A stretch of 15,342 nt of DNA from UBA5794 sp964196275 (GCA_964196275.1 CAXMSN010000013.1:1-15342); one strand, 5' to 3'. Numbered from the stretch's first letter, positions 1 through 7,857 are shown. Notes: generated by a model from the sequence alone, not told the origin. Translations and numbers: made by a program.

Positions 1-1
1 G

Positions 2-667
2 GCATACTTCGCGTTGGCAACCTTCGCCGTGGCCGAGCTGCTTCGGATCACTTTCAACAACCTCGATTATCTCGGCGCAGGGATCGGAATCACGATCCCT
101 CTCGTTCACGGCGACGATTGGGGTCGCATGCAGTTCAGCGATACGAGAGAGATCCACTACTGGCTGATCCTCGGCATGCTTGCGGTGGCCGTCGTCGCCA
201 CGATCGCGATCAAGCGGTCGCGGATCGGGAGCTATATGTTCGCGGTACGCGAGGACGAGGAGGCCGCGGCGGCGCTCGGCATCAACCCGCTCAAGACGAA
301 GCTTGTCGCGATCGCGATCAGCGGATTCATCACAGCGGTTGCTGGGGGCTACTTCACCTTGTTCTTCCTGTTCATCGATCCGGACGTCGTCTTCGGAGCG
401 GCGGTTTCGGTGGCGATCCTCCTGCGACCGATCGTCGGCGGCATCGGAACGATCTGGGGTCCCCTGATCGGCGCGGCGGTCCTCTCCCTGCTCGGCGAGC
501 TGACGCGGTCCCTTGTCAGGGACCCACCCGCGTTTTTGTCCTTCATCGAAGGCGCAAACGGACTCGACCAGGTCCTCTTCGGCCTGATCCTCGTCGTCAT
601 GATCATTCGTGCACCCGATGGCATCCTCGGCTGGTTCCGACGAAGACGCAAGCAGGCCCAGACATGA
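2..667 (+). CDS. livM: Branched-chain amino acid-type ABC transporter permease, LivM-like (5' end missing)
   Basis: This is the C-terminal about 221 residues of an inner-membrane permease. The reading frame is open to the left edge of the window, so the true start lies upstream. Several hydrophobic segments are visible, for example WLILGMLAVAVVATIAI and the RPIVGGIGTIWGPLIGA stretch. The cytoplasmic coupling region has the LivM hallmark: a run of RSRIG, AVREDEEAAAALGIN, then K and a hydrophobic helix. LivM forms the channel with LivH, energised by LivG and LivF. The family imports branched-chain amino acids, but relatives take up amides, urea and other small polar substrates. The stop overlaps the livG start by 4 bp. 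Given the catabolic genes downstream, the substrate may not be a branched-chain amino acid; that is inference. Confidence 0.9.
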   Translation, partial: AYFALATFAVAELLRITFNNLDYLGAGIGITIPLVHGDDWGRMQFSDTREIHYWLILGMLAVAVVATIAIKRSRIGSYMFAVREDEEAAAALGINPLKTKLVAIAISGFITAVAGGYFTLFFLFIDPDVVFGAAVSVAILLRPIVGGIGTIWGPLIGAAVLSLLGELTRSLVRDPPAFLSFIEGANGLDQVLFGLILVVMIIRAPDGILGWFRRRRKQAQT

Positions 668-1398
668 CCACGATTCTCAACGTTGACAACGTCTCGAAGT
701 CTTTCGGTGGCCTCAGAGCAGTCCGTGAGGTTGGTTTCGACCTGGATGAAGGCGAGATCCTTGGCGTCATCGGACCGAACGGCGCGGGGAAGACGACGCT
801 GTTCAACATCATCGCAGGGGCTATCCCTGCTGACAGCGGGTCCGTGACCTTCGACGGTCAGCGAACGGAGGCGATGAGACCACACGAGATCGCAAGACTT
901 GGGCTCGTACGAACGTTCCAGGTCGTCAAGCCGTTCAGCGGGCTGACCGTGCATGAGAACGTGCTGGTCGGTGCGTTCCTGAAGCGCCAGGACCCGGGAG
1001 AGGCCGAAGCCCAGGCTCGCGAGATGATGCGCATCACCGGTTTGACATCATTCGCCGATCGACCGGCTCAGGGTCTCACCCTGGCGATACGGAAGCGGCT
1101 TGAGCTTGCGAGGGCGCTGGCGACGGACCCCAAGGTGCTTCTCCTCGATGAGGTTCTTGCCGGGCTCACGCCAACCGAGGGCGCCGAGATGATTGAGGTG
1201 GTTCGGTCGATAAGAGATGGCGGGATTTCCGTGCTGATCATCGAGCACGTGATGGCTGCGATCATGGCGCTGTCGGACAGGATCGCTGTCATCCATCACG
1301 GTGAGATGTTGGCGATCGGAGTCCCAGCGGAGATCGTCAAGGATCCCAGAGTTGTGGAAGCGTATCTCGGAGAGGAGTTCCAGATTGCTCCGGATTGA
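664..1398 (+). CDS. livG: ABC transporter ATP-binding protein, LivG-like
   Basis: A 244-residue ATPase that would power the Liv-type importer. The ATG at 664 overlaps the livM stop by 4 bp. The same frame stays open upstream to 118, but that stretch lies inside livM and does not resemble an ABC protein. Walker A is GPNGAGKTT (residues 37-45), the Q-loop Gln is near 86, Walker B is VLLLDE (158-163) and the H-loop His is near 195. The ABC signature is unusual: where LSGGQ or LSYGQQ is expected there is LTLAIRKRLE (138-147), and Walker B is followed by VLAGL rather than PxAGL. I recall this pattern from a subset of LivG proteins, so the protein is probably functional. It is translationally coupled with its neighbours. 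Confidence 0.93.
   Translation: MTTILNVDNVSKSFGGLRAVREVGFDLDEGEILGVIGPNGAGKTTLFNIIAGAIPADSGSVTFDGQRTEAMRPHEIARLGLVRTFQVVKPFSGLTVHENVLVGAFLKRQDPGEAEAQAREMMRITGLTSFADRPAQGLTLAIRKRLELARALATDPKVLLLDEVLAGLTPTEGAEMIEVVRSIRDGGISVLIIEHVMAAIMALSDRIAVIHHGEMLAIGVPAEIVKDPRVVEAYLGEEFQIAPD
1369..1387 (+). promoter_or_regulatory. Shine-Dalgarno and TTG start that set the livF start
   Basis: GGAGAGGAG at 1369-1377 lies inside the last codons of livG, 7 bases before TTG at 1385. It decides the start of livF over any upstream codon in the same frame. Confidence 0.8.
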
Positions 1399-2086
1399 GA
1401 ACCTGCACGCTGGATACGACGATCTAGAAGTCCTCCACGGCGTAGACCTTGAGGTCAACGAAGGCGAGATCGTAGCCCTCATCGGTGCGAACGGCGCGGG
1501 TAAGACGACGACGTTGAGAGCGATCTCTGGCGTTATTCCAGTGTCCAGCGGCTCGATCACATTCGAAGGTTCCGCTATCGATTCATGGCGTTCAGCCAGG
1601 ATCGTTGCTGAGGGAGTCGTCCAGGTTCCGGAGGCACGAAAGCTGTTCCCAGACATGTCAGTTACCGAGAATCTGAGGCTCGGAGCGTACCGGCGGGGAA
1701 GGTCGGAGATGGACGCGACGTTCGACGAGGTGTTCGAACTCTTCCCGAAGTTGCGCGAACGTGAATCGCAGCTCGCGGGCACGCTCAGCGGTGGAGAGCA
1801 GCAGATGCTCGCGATCGGGAGGGCCCTGATGACCAAGCCTCGCTTCTTGATGCTCGACGAGCCCTCGCTCGGCCTCGCACCAAAACTTGTGGCCGACATC
1901 TTCGATGTCGTCAGGAACATCGGCAAGAGCGGTGTGACCGTGATGTTGGTGGAGCAGAACGCCGTTCATGCGCTGCAGCTCTCGGATCGCGGATACGTTC
2001 TCGAGAACGGGTCCGTCGCGCTCCATGGAACCGGAGAGGAGCTGCTCGGTGACGATCGTGTGCGGGCGGCCTATCTCGGGCTGTGA
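1385..2086 (+). CDS. livF: ABC transporter ATP-binding protein, LivF-like (TTG start)
   Basis: A 233-residue second ATPase of the Liv-type importer. The TTG at 1385 is chosen because translation from it gives the usual LivF N-terminus (MLRIENLHAGYDD). It is also preceded by a strong SD, GGAGAGGAG at 1369-1377, seven bases upstream inside the end of livG. The frame is open back to 1301, but that part has no family resemblance. Walker A is GANGAGKTT (34-42), the signature is an intact LSGGEQQ (134-140), and Walker B is FLMLDE (154-159) followed by PSLGLAPK. VEQNA replaces the classic H-loop His, as is normal for LivF. It overlaps livG by 14 bp; a 20-bp gap leads to the PrpD-family gene. Confidence 0.93.
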   Translation: MLRIENLHAGYDDLEVLHGVDLEVNEGEIVALIGANGAGKTTTLRAISGVIPVSSGSITFEGSAIDSWRSARIVAEGVVQVPEARKLFPDMSVTENLRLGAYRRGRSEMDATFDEVFELFPKLRERESQLAGTLSGGEQQMLAIGRALMTKPRFLMLDEPSLGLAPKLVADIFDVVRNIGKSGVTVMLVEQNAVHALQLSDRGYVLENGSVALHGTGEELLGDDRVRAAYLGL

Positions 2087-2106
2087 CATGAGCGGATGCG
2101 TTTGAC

Positions 2107-3447
2107 GTGAGTGCGAGCACCGTCGCCAATGGCGTCCGAGATCTCGGTCGCGAGAGCGCCGCTCTCGAGTGGTCCAGCGTTCCATTGGACGTGCGGGACC
2201 GGACGCTTCTCGTTGTGTATGACACGGTCGGTGTGATGATCGCGGGAGCTGCCACGCCTGAGGTTCGAGCGCTCGCAATGCAGCACACGGAGACTGGGAG
2301 TGCGCCGTTGGTCGGATCTAGAGCGTCGTCGACCTCCAACGCATCATGCTGGGTGAACGGCGCAGCTGTCTGCGCCCTAGAACTCGACGAAGGCAGCAAG
2401 TACGCCCGAGGCCACCCAGCTGCTCACGTGCTGCCGGCCGCCCTTGCGTCGGGTGCTGCTCACGATGGTGATACGTGGCTGTCTGCGTTGCTCGCCGGAT
2501 ACGAGGTCGCCGCACGGTTCGGCCGGGCGACCCATCTCCACAATGGCGTCCACCCGCACGGGACCTGGGGTGGAGCGGGAGCGGCTACCGTTTCTGCCCG
2601 GTTGGACGACCTCGATGCGGATGGCATCGCCTCTGCCATCGACATCGCGACCGGTATGACCCTCGCTCCCCACTTCGAGTCGGCGTTGGCAGGAGACCCC
2701 GTGCGGAGCCTGTGGGTCGGCGCAGCCAATGCGGCTGGCTTGGAGGCAGCACGGCTGGCAGCCAGTGGTCGCAGCGCAGTCAGCGGAATCGCGGCGAGGA
2801 CGTACGGAGAGCTGATCGGCACCCTCGATCCGGAGCCGCTCGGTATCCCATTCGAGGAGCGCTTCGAGATCATGCTCAGCTACTTCAAGAGACATGCGGC
2901 GTGTGCGTACACGCATCCAGCAGTCGATGCGGTGTTGTCTATGCTCGACGAGATGCCCATCCCGATCGATGAAGTCGACAGTGTGAGCGTCGAGACGTTC
3001 GCCATTGCCTCAAAGCTTGACCGCACCGAATGGCCGACACGGTTGGCGAGCATGTTCTCCATTCCGTTCGTGGTGGCGGTCGCCATGAGTGAGGGAGCGT
3101 TCGGCCCCTCCGGGAGCGATGAGGCTCACCGGAACGATCCTCGGATCACCAGCCTTGCGACGAGAACGACCGTCACCGCATCCGATGAGTTCGAGGCCCG
3201 GCTACCGGATCGCCGTGGTGCACGCGTATCCGTCACCATGCGTGATGGCTTCGTGCGTGAGGCAATGGTCGAGCAGCCCGTCGGCGACGCTGCCGGTACG
3301 ACGTTCGGCTGGAGCGAGGTCCGCTCCAAGATCGCGACGCTGATCGGAAGTGATCGTGCAGAACGACTCGAAGCAGCGGTGGTCGAGGTCCCAGGTGGAA
3401 CTCTTGAGCAGCTCTTCGAAGAGTTGCGAGGCGGTGAGACGGCATGA
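2107..3447 (+). CDS. MmgE/PrpD family protein (2-methylcitrate dehydratase / iminodisuccinate epimerase type)
   Basis: A 446-residue cytosolic protein of the MmgE/PrpD fold. The family includes 2-methylcitrate dehydratase, cis-aconitate decarboxylase and iminodisuccinate epimerase. Visible family features are the LDEG...RGHPAAHVLPAALA block (residues 93-114, His103), GVHPHGTWG (147-155) and KRHAACAYTHPAVD (261-274), the place where family members have a basic residue and a THPA/HPAID motif. The GTG at 2107 is the first start giving a family-like N-terminus; a clear SD is lacking, so translation may be coupled to livF. Its position in a hydantoinase/racemase cluster makes a propionate-cycle role unlikely. 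An elimination, epimerisation or decarboxylation on a dicarboxylate-like intermediate is more plausible. It ends in a 4-bp overlap with the next gene. Confidence 0.88.
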   Translation: MSASTVANGVRDLGRESAALEWSSVPLDVRDRTLLVVYDTVGVMIAGAATPEVRALAMQHTETGSAPLVGSRASSTSNASCWVNGAAVCALELDEGSKYARGHPAAHVLPAALASGAAHDGDTWLSALLAGYEVAARFGRATHLHNGVHPHGTWGGAGAATVSARLDDLDADGIASAIDIATGMTLAPHFESALAGDPVRSLWVGAANAAGLEAARLAASGRSAVSGIAARTYGELIGTLDPEPLGIPFEERFEIMLSYFKRHAACAYTHPAVDAVLSMLDEMPIPIDEVDSVSVETFAIASKLDRTEWPTRLASMFSIPFVVAVAMSEGAFGPSGSDEAHRNDPRITSLATRTTVTASDEFEARLPDRRGARVSVTMRDGFVREAMVEQPVGDAAGTTFGWSEVRSKIATLIGSDRAERLEAAVVEVPGGTLEQLFEELRGGETA

Positions 3448-4094
3448 GACTCCTTGGCATCACCCCGATCGTCGTATCAGATGGAGAACTCCGTCGCCGA
3501 CAGGCCCGCTACGCGGAACTCGCCCCGGAGGGAGTCACCCTCGACTTGGTCAACCTCGACAATGGCCCTACCCGCCTTGAGACGTCGGAGGAGATACGTC
3601 GTTCGGAGGATCTCGTGTACGAGCAGGTCATCCGGATGGACGTCGTCGACTATGACGGGGTGTTCCTCGACTGTGTGCTCGATCCCGCACTCGAGCGCCT
3701 ACAGGCCCATATGGATATCCCCGTGTTCGGGATCACCAACCTGGTGTCCAGCTTCCTCGGCTCGCTCGGCCTGAAGATGGCGGGTGTTGCCCGGAACAGG
3801 TCTATAGCCGACGAACTGGATGCGCGGATCGAAGCGTTCGGATGGGCGAGTCGGTTCAGCGGCGTTCTCGTGCTCGAGCTTTCGCTGGAGGACATCTCGG
3901 ATACCGATCTGTGGAACACCACGGTGTCCGAACGCGTGTCGGCAGGGGACCTCGACAACGTCGACGTCGTGATCAACGGCTGTTCGGCGGTGGAAGTGAA
4001 TCCGACTGGAGGTCCCACAGTGGTCGATCCGACGGCCCTTGCACTCCGCCTCATTGGAGTCGGCCAAGCTGTGCTCGAGGAGCAACACCCATGA
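3444..4094 (+). CDS. Asp/Glu/hydantoin racemase superfamily protein
   Basis: A 216-residue protein of the cofactor-independent racemase superfamily, which also contains hydantoin racemase, maleate cis-trans isomerase and arylmalonate decarboxylase. The N-terminus MRLLGITPIV is typical. The two expected cysteines are present: Cys77 in FLDCVLDPAL, where hydantoin racemases have a C-x-DP motif, and Cys180 in VVINGCSAV, near the usual LGCxG. Both being present supports a two-Cys racemase or isomerase rather than the one-Cys decarboxylase. The ATG overlaps the stop of the PrpD-family gene by 4 bp, and the stop overlaps the flavoprotein start by 4 bp. With the cyclic amidohydrolase nearby, hydantoin racemisation is the simplest guess; maleate-type isomerisation is the main alternative. 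Confidence 0.82.
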   Translation: MRLLGITPIVVSDGELRRRQARYAELAPEGVTLDLVNLDNGPTRLETSEEIRRSEDLVYEQVIRMDVVDYDGVFLDCVLDPALERLQAHMDIPVFGITNLVSSFLGSLGLKMAGVARNRSIADELDARIEAFGWASRFSGVLVLELSLEDISDTDLWNTTVSERVSAGDLDNVDVVINGCSAVEVNPTGGPTVVDPTALALRLIGVGQAVLEEQHP

Positions 4095-5485
4095 CCAATC
4101 CAATGTTCGACGTACTCGTGGCAGGCGCAGGAGCTGCAGGATTGGCCGCGGCACTCTCGGCGGCCGATCGTGGGCTGGAGGTTGCGATCGTTGAGGCCAG
4201 CGAGACCTTTCGCATTGACTCGAACACGGCGATGAGCACGTCGATGGTGCCAGCAGGAGGAAGTCGATGGCAGGCGGAGGCCGGGATCGATGACTCACCC
4301 GAGCGGTTCTACAGTGATGTGATGAGGAAGACGAAGGGCTTGGCCGATCCCGTTGTCTCTGGGGCACTTACCGGTGTTGCCCCCGAACTCGTCGCATGGA
4401 TGGCAGACACCGTTGGCGTTCCCCTCGAACTCGTGACCGACTTCCGCTACCCGGGACACTCGACTGACCGGTGCCACGCTGTCCCTGATCGATCCGGTCT
4501 TGCCCTTCACTCGCATCTTCTCGATGACGTAGCACGACGCACGAACGTGACGATGATCACGCCCATGCGACTTACAGCTGCGGCCCGATCCGATGCGGAC
4601 CGGATATCTGTATCTGTCGAGAGACCGGACGGGACAAACGAGGAAGCGACAGCCCGTTCCGTTGTGCTCGCCACCAACGGCTACGGCGCACGCCGTGACT
4701 TCCTGGCGGAGTTCATCCCTGAGATCGAGAACGCCATGTATCACGGCGGACCAGGCAGCACGGGTGATGCGCTCGTGATCGGGGAGACGATGCAAGCCGA
4801 CATCGCGTATCTGGATGCGTACCAGGGCCACGGATCCGTAGCGACGCCGCACGGAATCATCCTTACGTGGGCGACCGTGATGCACGGCGGGATCCTCATC
4901 AACTCCGATGGGAACCGTTTCGGAGATGAAACGCAGGGCTACTCAGAATATGCGGTCCCTGTCTTGAGCCAGGTCGGCAGCGTCGCCTGGATGATCTTCG
5001 ATGAGCGGATCGGCAATGCCTGCGAAGTGTTCAAGGACTATCAGGATCTTGTCGATGCGGGCGCCGTCCGTTGGGCAAGCGACATCTCTGGACTTGCGAG
5101 TCTCGTCGGCGTTCCGGCCGAAGCGGTCGATGCCACACTGTCTGCAGCCCACGCATCAGCCATCGGTTCGTCGCCCGATGGGTTCGGGCGCACAGAGTGG
5201 GAGCAACCACTCAGCCCGCCCTATGGGGCGGTCAAGGTGACGGGAGCGCTGTTCCACACCCAAGGCGGGCTTCGGGTGGACGAGCACGCCAGGATCCTCA
5301 GTGCGGGTGCGCCGATACCAGGCATGTACGCCGTTGGCGGAGCAGCGATGGGTATCTCGGGGCACGGGGCATCCGGATATCTTGCCGGTAACGGGTTGCT
5401 TTCGGCGCTCGGCCTCGGATACATCGCAGGCAACCATGTCGAAGGCAACCACGTCGAAGGCACCCATGTCGCGGCCAGCCGGTGA
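4091..5485 (+). CDS. FAD-dependent oxidoreductase, fumarate reductase/KstD flavoprotein type
   Basis: A 464-residue flavoprotein. The N-terminal dinucleotide-binding motif is VAGAGAAGLAAALSAADRG (GxGxxG at 12-17), with an acidic residue closing the second strand (IVEAS). The middle has ATNGYGARRDFL and a GPGSTGDALVIGE block. The C-terminal FAD cap reads TQGGLRVDEHARIL ... GMYAVGGAAMGISGHGASGYLAGNGLL. This order is typical of the FAD_binding_2 family (soluble fumarate reductase, 3-ketosteroid dehydrogenases, urocanate reductase). Such enzymes reduce or introduce a C=C bond next to a carbonyl or carboxyl. No signal peptide or heme motif is visible, so it is probably cytosolic. The ATG at 4091 overlaps the racemase stop; ATG 4103 is a less likely alternative. 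The C-terminus carries a small GNHVE repeat. Confidence 0.85.
   Translation: MTNPMFDVLVAGAGAAGLAAALSAADRGLEVAIVEASETFRIDSNTAMSTSMVPAGGSRWQAEAGIDDSPERFYSDVMRKTKGLADPVVSGALTGVAPELVAWMADTVGVPLELVTDFRYPGHSTDRCHAVPDRSGLALHSHLLDDVARRTNVTMITPMRLTAAARSDADRISVSVERPDGTNEEATARSVVLATNGYGARRDFLAEFIPEIENAMYHGGPGSTGDALVIGETMQADIAYLDAYQGHGSVATPHGIILTWATVMHGGILINSDGNRFGDETQGYSEYAVPVLSQVGSVAWMIFDERIGNACEVFKDYQDLVDAGAVRWASDISGLASLVGVPAEAVDATLSAAHASAIGSSPDGFGRTEWEQPLSPPYGAVKVTGALFHTQGGLRVDEHARILSAGAPIPGMYAVGGAAMGISGHGASGYLAGNGLLSALGLGYIAGNHVEGNHVEGTHVAASR
5429..5473 (+). repeat. Three 15-bp in-frame tandem repeats at the flavoprotein C-terminus
   Basis: The units at 5429-5443, 5444-5458 and 5459-5473 are near-identical (ggcaaccatgtcgaa with one to a few changes). 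They encode GNHVE, GNHVE, GTHVA after the conserved flavoprotein domain has ended. It looks like a recent slippage-type expansion in a non-essential tail. Confidence 0.85.
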
Positions 5486-5520
5486 AAGATCAACCGTTGC
5501 GGGATAGAGCCCGTCAGAGC

Positions 5521-5534
5521 GAGGAGAAACCATG
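5521..5534 (+). promoter_or_regulatory. Ribosome binding site of the cyclic amidohydrolase gene
   Basis: GAGGAG at 5521-5526 is 5 bases from ATG 5532. The 46-bp gap before it (5486-5531) is the largest within the + strand cluster, and I see no terminator or convincing promoter in it. Confidence 0.7.
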
Positions 5535-6992
5535 TTCGATCTCATAGTCAAGAACGTCAACGTCGTCAGGCCCAACAATCCCGAGGTCGAGACGCTCGAC
5601 ATCGCGATCAAGGATGGTCAGTTCGCACACCTCGCTGCGCTGATCGATCCAAGCGACGCTTCCGAGGTGGTGGACGGAATGGGACTGCATGCGTTCCCGG
5701 GTGTCGTCGATGCCCACATGCACTTAGGTATCTACCACCCCCTCGCTGAGGACATCGTCACGGAGACTCGCTCGGCTGCCACGGGTGGCGTCACCTCTGG
5801 CATCAGCTACATGCGAACAGGCCGCTACTACCTCAACAAGGGCGGGCCATACGCGGACTTCCTGCCGGATGTCATGGAAGCCAGCGATGGCAGGTCCTAC
5901 ATCGACTACGGCTATCACGTTGCGCCGATGATGCAACAACACATCGATGAGATCCCGATTCTGATCGATCGGTTCGGTATCCCTTCGTACAAGATCTTCA
6001 TGTTCTACGGAAGCCACGGTCTCCACGGCCGATCGGATGATCAGAGCGCATTCCTCATGACGCCCCCCGATGAGAAGTACGACTACGCACACTTCGAGTT
6101 CATCATGCGGGGTGCAAAAGCGGCGATGGATCAGTTCCCTGACAAGGCGGACTACATCTCGGTGTCGCTTCATTGCGAGACCGCAGAGATCATGCGTGCG
6201 TACACGAAGATGGCGGAAGAGAACGAGGAACTCTCCGGCCTGGCGGCATACAACGCTGCACGCCCACCGCACTCGGAGGGCCTTGCGATCGCCGTTGCCG
6301 CGTATCTCGCCCACGAAACGCAGTTCCCGAACATCAATCTGCTGCACCTCAGCTCGGCCAAGGCAATCGAATCAGCGATGCTGATGGCCGACACATTCCC
6401 CCACGTCAACTTCCGCAGAGAGGTGACCATCACCCACCTCCTGACCGACTTCGAGGGTGCGACCGGGATCCACGGCAAGGTCAACCCCCCGCTTCGACCT
6501 CGCTCAGATGTTGAGGCGCTGTGGCAGGCCGTCGAGGACGGCAACATCGATTGGGTCATCTCGGATCACGCCTGCTGCGCAGACGAAGTCAAGGTCGATC
6601 AGAACGACCGCGAAGATGTGTGGCTTGCGAAGTCCGGCTTCGGTGGCACAGAGTTCATCCTGCCGGGCATGGTGAGCGAAGCACGTAAGCGCGGCATTCC
6701 GTTGCATCGTGTCGCGGAACTCGTCTCCTGGAACGCCGCCCAGCGATACGGGCTCAAGTCCAAGGGGACTATCGAAGTCGGATTCGATGCCGACCTTGCC
6801 CTGGTCGATCTGGATGAGACATGGACCGTGCGTGCCGATGAATCTGAGTCGGCACAGGGATACAGCCCTCTAGAGGGCCATGAGCTCACAGGGAGGGTGA
6901 AGCACGTCTTCCTGCGTGGGGCCCGGATGGTGGATGACGGCTCGGTCGTCGGCGACCCAGCGGGCAAATACCTCTCACGCCCGACGGCGTGA
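5532..6992 (+). CDS. Cyclic amidohydrolase, hydantoinase/dihydropyrimidinase family
   Basis: A 486-residue metal-dependent amidohydrolase, near the usual hydantoinase/dihydropyrimidinase length. The metal ligands can be assigned: His62 and His64 in DAHMHLG, Lys154 in PSYKIFMFYG (the lysine carboxylated in this family), His214 in SLHCET, His272 in LLHLSS and Asp345 in ISDHACC. The GKVNPPLR block (about 315-322) is the family substrate-side loop. The family hydrolyses the cyclic amide bond of hydantoins, dihydropyrimidines, dihydroorotate or allantoin to N-carbamoyl or open-chain acids. The clustering with a racemase-superfamily gene resembles hydantoin-utilisation loci, but no N-carbamoylase is present here, so the substrate is open. 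It is the last gene of the + strand cluster, converging on the IclR gene with only a 9-bp gap. Confidence 0.88.
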   Translation: MFDLIVKNVNVVRPNNPEVETLDIAIKDGQFAHLAALIDPSDASEVVDGMGLHAFPGVVDAHMHLGIYHPLAEDIVTETRSAATGGVTSGISYMRTGRYYLNKGGPYADFLPDVMEASDGRSYIDYGYHVAPMMQQHIDEIPILIDRFGIPSYKIFMFYGSHGLHGRSDDQSAFLMTPPDEKYDYAHFEFIMRGAKAAMDQFPDKADYISVSLHCETAEIMRAYTKMAEENEELSGLAAYNAARPPHSEGLAIAVAAYLAHETQFPNINLLHLSSAKAIESAMLMADTFPHVNFRREVTITHLLTDFEGATGIHGKVNPPLRPRSDVEALWQAVEDGNIDWVISDHACCADEVKVDQNDREDVWLAKSGFGGTEFILPGMVSEARKRGIPLHRVAELVSWNAAQRYGLKSKGTIEVGFDADLALVDLDETWTVRADESESAQGYSPLEGHELTGRVKHVFLRGARMVDDGSVVGDPAGKYLSRPTA

Positions 6993-7001
6993 CGAGGGTC
7001 G

Positions 7002-7778
7002 TTAGCCCCGGTATCCCATCCGCTCGGAAAGTCGTTTCCCTGCAGCGACGATGAGCGTTGCCGCCTCGTCCGCCTCATTCTGGAACCGTTCAGCGGGCCC
7101 GCAGAGGCTGATTGCGGCCACCGGCCAACCGCTGTGGTCGAAGACCGCCGCCGCCACCGACGCTGCGCCGGCTTGTCTTTCGTTCACCGAGGATGCGTAT
7201 CCGAGGCGCCGAATACGGGCAAGATCCTTCATCAGGCGATCTGAGTCTGTGATGGTCGACTCCGTGAGGGACTCAAGCCCGACCTCCGACACGTAGGACT
7301 GGATCTCGTCCGCCTCCATGTGTGCGAGGATGACCTTCGACGAGCCTCCTGCGTGGAGTGGGAACGACCTGCCGAGCACGACCGTCATCTTCACTTCCCG
7401 TGAAGGAGTGACCTGGTCGATGTAGAGACGATGCGTTCCGCTTCTGATCGAGAGTGTCGCCGTCTCCTGCGTCTTGTCCGAAAGCTCTTGCAGCATCGGC
7501 TTTGCGATGTCCCTGACGTCGACGTGTCTGAGGAATGCCAGGCCAAGTTCCAGAGCCGCCGGCCCAAGGCTGTAGCGACGGGTCACGGGATCGATCGTGA
7601 TGTAGTTCTGACTACGAAGCGTGTTGAGAATGCGGTGGACGACTGCCTTCGAGATGTTCAGGTCATTGGAGATCTCTGTTACGCCGAGCGTCTGGCTATC
7701 CGTCTGGGCGAATGCGCTCATGACGAGCGCCGTACGTTCAACAGCGGTGATCGTCTGCCCCGGCATCTCGCCTGCCAT
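7002..7778 (-). CDS. IclR family transcriptional regulator
   Basis: A 258-residue regulator. The N-terminal winged helix-turn-helix covers about residues 9-75 (ITAVERTALVMSAFA, LGVTEISNDLNISKAVVHRILNTL, then the wing). The C-terminal IclR effector domain follows, with LYIDQV, GRSFPLHAGGSSKVILAHM and the GYASSVNERQAGAASVAAAVFD region. ATG 7778 is preferred over GTG 7802 (24 bp upstream) because AAGGAGA at 7788-7782 stands just before it. That SD would lie inside the coding region if GTG were used. IclR proteins usually control adjacent catabolic genes and their own gene. The obvious target is the convergent + strand cluster, whose promoter lies outside the window; the methylamine-type operon upstream on the same strand is another candidate. 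Confidence 0.92.
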   Translation of the reverse strand: MAGEMPGQTITAVERTALVMSAFAQTDSQTLGVTEISNDLNISKAVVHRILNTLRSQNYITIDPVTRRYSLGPAALELGLAFLRHVDVRDIAKPMLQELSDKTQETATLSIRSGTHRLYIDQVTPSREVKMTVVLGRSFPLHAGGSSKVILAHMEADEIQSYVSEVGLESLTESTITDSDRLMKDLARIRRLGYASSVNERQAGAASVAAAVFDHSGWPVAAISLCGPAERFQNEADEAATLIVAAGKRLSERMGYRG

Positions 7779-7813
7779 GCGTCTCCTTGTATCCAAACGC
7801 ACGTTAGCCGGTC

Positions 7814-7832
7814 TGTTCCGCCTAGTGGAACA
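7814..7832 (-). promoter_or_regulatory. Palindromic candidate operator upstream of the IclR gene
   Basis: TGTTCC (7814-7819), 7-base spacer, GGAACA (7827-7832). It is flanked by a second inverted repeat CCGGTC (7808-7813) / GACCGG (7843-7848). It is centred about 45 bases upstream of the preferred IclR start, in the 79-bp gap after the GcvT-domain gene. A palindrome ending in TTCC/GGAA is typical of IclR-family operators, so autoregulation is likely. There is no T-run, which argues against a terminator. Confidence 0.5.
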
Positions 7833-7857
7833 TCGGTTCGATGACCGGTGCGTTGGT

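Noticed and set aside
1048..1926. 292-codon minus-strand ORF across livG and livF
   Set aside because: It is antisense to two confident ATPase genes and is Ser/Arg-rich shadow sequence.
7808..7848. Intrinsic terminator after the GcvT-domain gene
   Set aside because: The inner stem is only 6 bp and no T-run follows on the minus strand. The TTCC/GGAA form fits an operator better.
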